A stretch of 7,313 bases of DNA from Bacteroidales bacterium. Lineage in GTDB: Bacteria; Bacteroidota; Bacteroidia; Bacteroidales; UBA12077. The notes under the pieces are model-generated. The model was given only the letters and a program-made list of their open reading frames with translations, was not told the origin of the DNA and ran no database searches. A program made the position numbers and the translations under genes. The stretch covers positions 1-7,313 of the forward strand of contig JAUVLS010000064.1 in assembly GCA_030600625.1 (NCBI GenBank). The letters run 5' to 3'. Below, in pieces: positions 5,912 to 7,313 of the stretch (its first letter is position 1; each line of letters starts with the position of its first letter).

Positions 5912-7313
5912 TTATATTGTCCTAATCAAAAAGTAATTTTTCTTTCCTTTTTGAACCAGTATATATTTATCATTCAATAAACGATCGGAACCAAGAGATA
6001 TTTCTTCTGATTGGATTTTTTCTTTATTAATACTCACTCCTCCACCTTTAATGGTTCTTCTTAAATCTCCTTTGGAAGGAAAAATTTGAGTTTTTTCAGC
6101 CAACAGATCTAAAACATTAATTCCTGATTCAATTTTTGATTTTTCAACATCAAACATTGGTACTCCTTCAAAAACAGATAAAAATGTTTTTTCATCGATA
6201 TTTTTTAACTCTTCGGTTGTTGCTTTTCCAAATAAGATTTTTGATGCAGCTACAGCTGTATTATAATCATTTTCAGAATGAACCATTACAGTCATTTCTT
6301 TTGCCAGGCCTTGTTGTAAAGTTCTCAAATGTGGTTCTTCACGATGTTTTTCAACTAAAGAATCAATTTTTTCTTTTGATAACATGGTAAAAATTTTGAT
6401 ATACTTTTCAGCATCTTCATCAGAAACATTTACCCAAAACTGGTAAAATTTATACGGAGTAGTAAGTTCCGGGTCTAACCACACATTTCCTTCCTCTGTT
6501 TTTCCAAACTTATTACCATCGGCTTTGGTAATTAAAGGACATGTTAAAGCAAATGCTTCTCCTCCCGTTTTACGGCGAATTAATTCCGTTCCGGTTGTAA
6601 TATTTCCCCACTGATCGGATCCTCCCATCTGCAATTTACAATTCTTGGTTTTGTATAAATGATAAAAATCTGTTCCCTGAACCAGTTGATATGAAAACTC
6701 TGTAAAAGACATTCCTGTTTTAGATTCTTCGCTAATTCGTTTTTTAACAGAATCCTTGGCTATCATGTAATTCACGGTAATATGTTTGCCAATATCACGA
6801 ATAAACTCAAGAAATGAATATTCTTTCATCCAATCGGCATTATTTACCATTTCGGCATTATTATTTCTAACAATTTTTGATTTATATTCCTTTGGAACAT
6901 TATATTTATTAATTAATTCGTCAACCTTATTAACAACATTGTTTAGAGTCTCTGGATTACTCGTTTTGCAATTCCTATTTATATAACCGATAGTATTTAA
7001 ACGATCTTTTGAAGGTATATAATCTTTTAGTAGCTCTACTTTTGAAAATAAACTAAAATCCAACAATTTTTCAAGTTGTTTTTTCAAACAATCTTGATTA
7101 TAATGCAAAGTTTTTTCGTCAAGTAAATTTCTTTCTTGCGATTTCCCCGAAGGATCACCTATCATTCCTGTAGCTCCACCAACTAAAACAAATGGTTTAT
7201 GACCTGCAGCCTGAAAATGTTTTAACATCATAACACTAACCAGATGCCCAATATGTAATGAGTTTGCTGTAGGATCAATACCTACATAAGCAGCTGTCAT
7301 TTCTTTTTGCAAT
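5912..7313 (-). CDS. tyrS: Tyrosyl-tRNA synthetase, N-terminus cut by window edge
   Basis: This is a class I aminoacyl-tRNA synthetase that charges tRNA-Tyr with tyrosine in the cytoplasm. In the 466 visible residues, the HIGH motif is at 20-23, the KMSKS equivalent is KFGKT at 268-272, and the tyrosine pocket is seen in YQLVQGTD (Y208, Q212, D215) and [11 protein letters not shown] (Q228). These match Tyr169, Gln173, Asp176 and Gln195 of the Geobacillus stearothermophilus enzyme. A C-terminal S4 RNA-binding domain covers about 400-466 ([15 protein letters not shown]). The first visible codon (7310-7312) is TTG, an internal Leu of the usual LQKE motif, not a start; about 25 residues are missing upstream. 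Between F86 and W161 there are 74 residues where the Geobacillus protein has about 14, so it carries an insertion of about 60 residues. All catalytic motifs are intact, so the enzyme is probably functional. It leads into the wzz-wzy pair after 55 bp. Confidence 0.97.
   Translation of the reverse strand, partial: LQKEMTAAYVGIDPTANSLHIGHLVSVMMLKHFQAAGHKPFVLVGGATGMIGDPSGKSQERNLLDEKTLHYNQDCLKKQLEKLLDFSLFSKVELLKDYIPSKDRLNTIGYINRNCKTSNPETLNNVVNKVDELINKYNVPKEYKSKIVRNNNAEMVNNADWMKEYSFLEFIRDIGKHITVNYMIAKDSVKKRISEESKTGMSFTEFSYQLVQGTDFYHLYKTKNCKLQMGGSDQWGNITTGTELIRRKTGGEAFALTCPLITKADGNKFGKTEEGNVWLDPELTTPYKFYQFWVNVSDEDAEKYIKIFTMLSKEKIDSLVEKHREEPHLRTLQQGLAKEMTVMVHSENDYNTAVAASKILFGKATTEELKNIDEKTFLSVFEGVPMFDVEKSKIESGINVLDLLAEKTQIFPSKGDLRRTIKGGGVSINKEKIQSEEISLGSDRLLNDKYILVQKGKKNYFLIRTI

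Noticed and set aside
7310..7312. TTG as the start of tyrS
   Set aside because: It falls inside the conserved [11 protein letters not shown] segment; bacterial TyrRS has about 25 more residues before this point.

Overview
The window looks like chromosomal DNA of a member of the Bacteroidota, probably a marine or gut-type lineage; I cannot name the genus. The evidence is the strongly AT-rich sequence, the lack of Shine-Dalgarno motifs before every start, TAnnTTTG-like promoter boxes, a lipoprotein with acidic residues right after its lipidated cysteine, a small PorT-like outer-membrane barrel with a 'HAQ' signal-peptide end, and the TyrRS sequence. All six genes lie on the minus strand, so transcription runs from high to low coordinates.

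In transcription order, the first block (7313 to 3513) is tyrS (start outside the window), then a Wzz-type chain-length determinant, then a Wzy/WaaL-type integral membrane polymerase or ligase. The gaps are 55 bp and 4 bp, so they are probably co-transcribed. The Wzy-like gene has no ATG and seems to start at TTG. The tyrS-wzz gap is mostly filled by an inverted repeat that resembles a dispersed element. The wzz-wzy pair stands without glycosyltransferases, so it probably serves a surface-polysaccharide locus elsewhere. The TyrRS carries about 60 extra residues in its catalytic domain compared with well-known bacterial enzymes.

A 430-bp non-coding region (3083-3512) separates this block from the next. 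It contains a perfect 29-nt inverted repeat, an 8-bp direct repeat with a 20-bp period and a candidate promoter.

The second block (3082 to 1158) is an outer-membrane beta-barrel gene followed after 47 bp by a large lipoprotein. The lipoprotein has two Ig-like regulatory-type domains and a C-terminal pair of GSGY repeats. They probably form a two-gene surface unit of unknown function.

The third block (923 to 1) is an exported TPR protein whose C-terminus is cut off by the window edge; its effector domain, if it has one, is not visible.

There are no tRNA or rRNA genes, CRISPR arrays, transposase genes or phage genes in the window. The best candidates for something new are the barrel-lipoprotein pair with its GSGY repeats, the TyrRS insertion and the long palindrome. 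None is strong proof of a new system.
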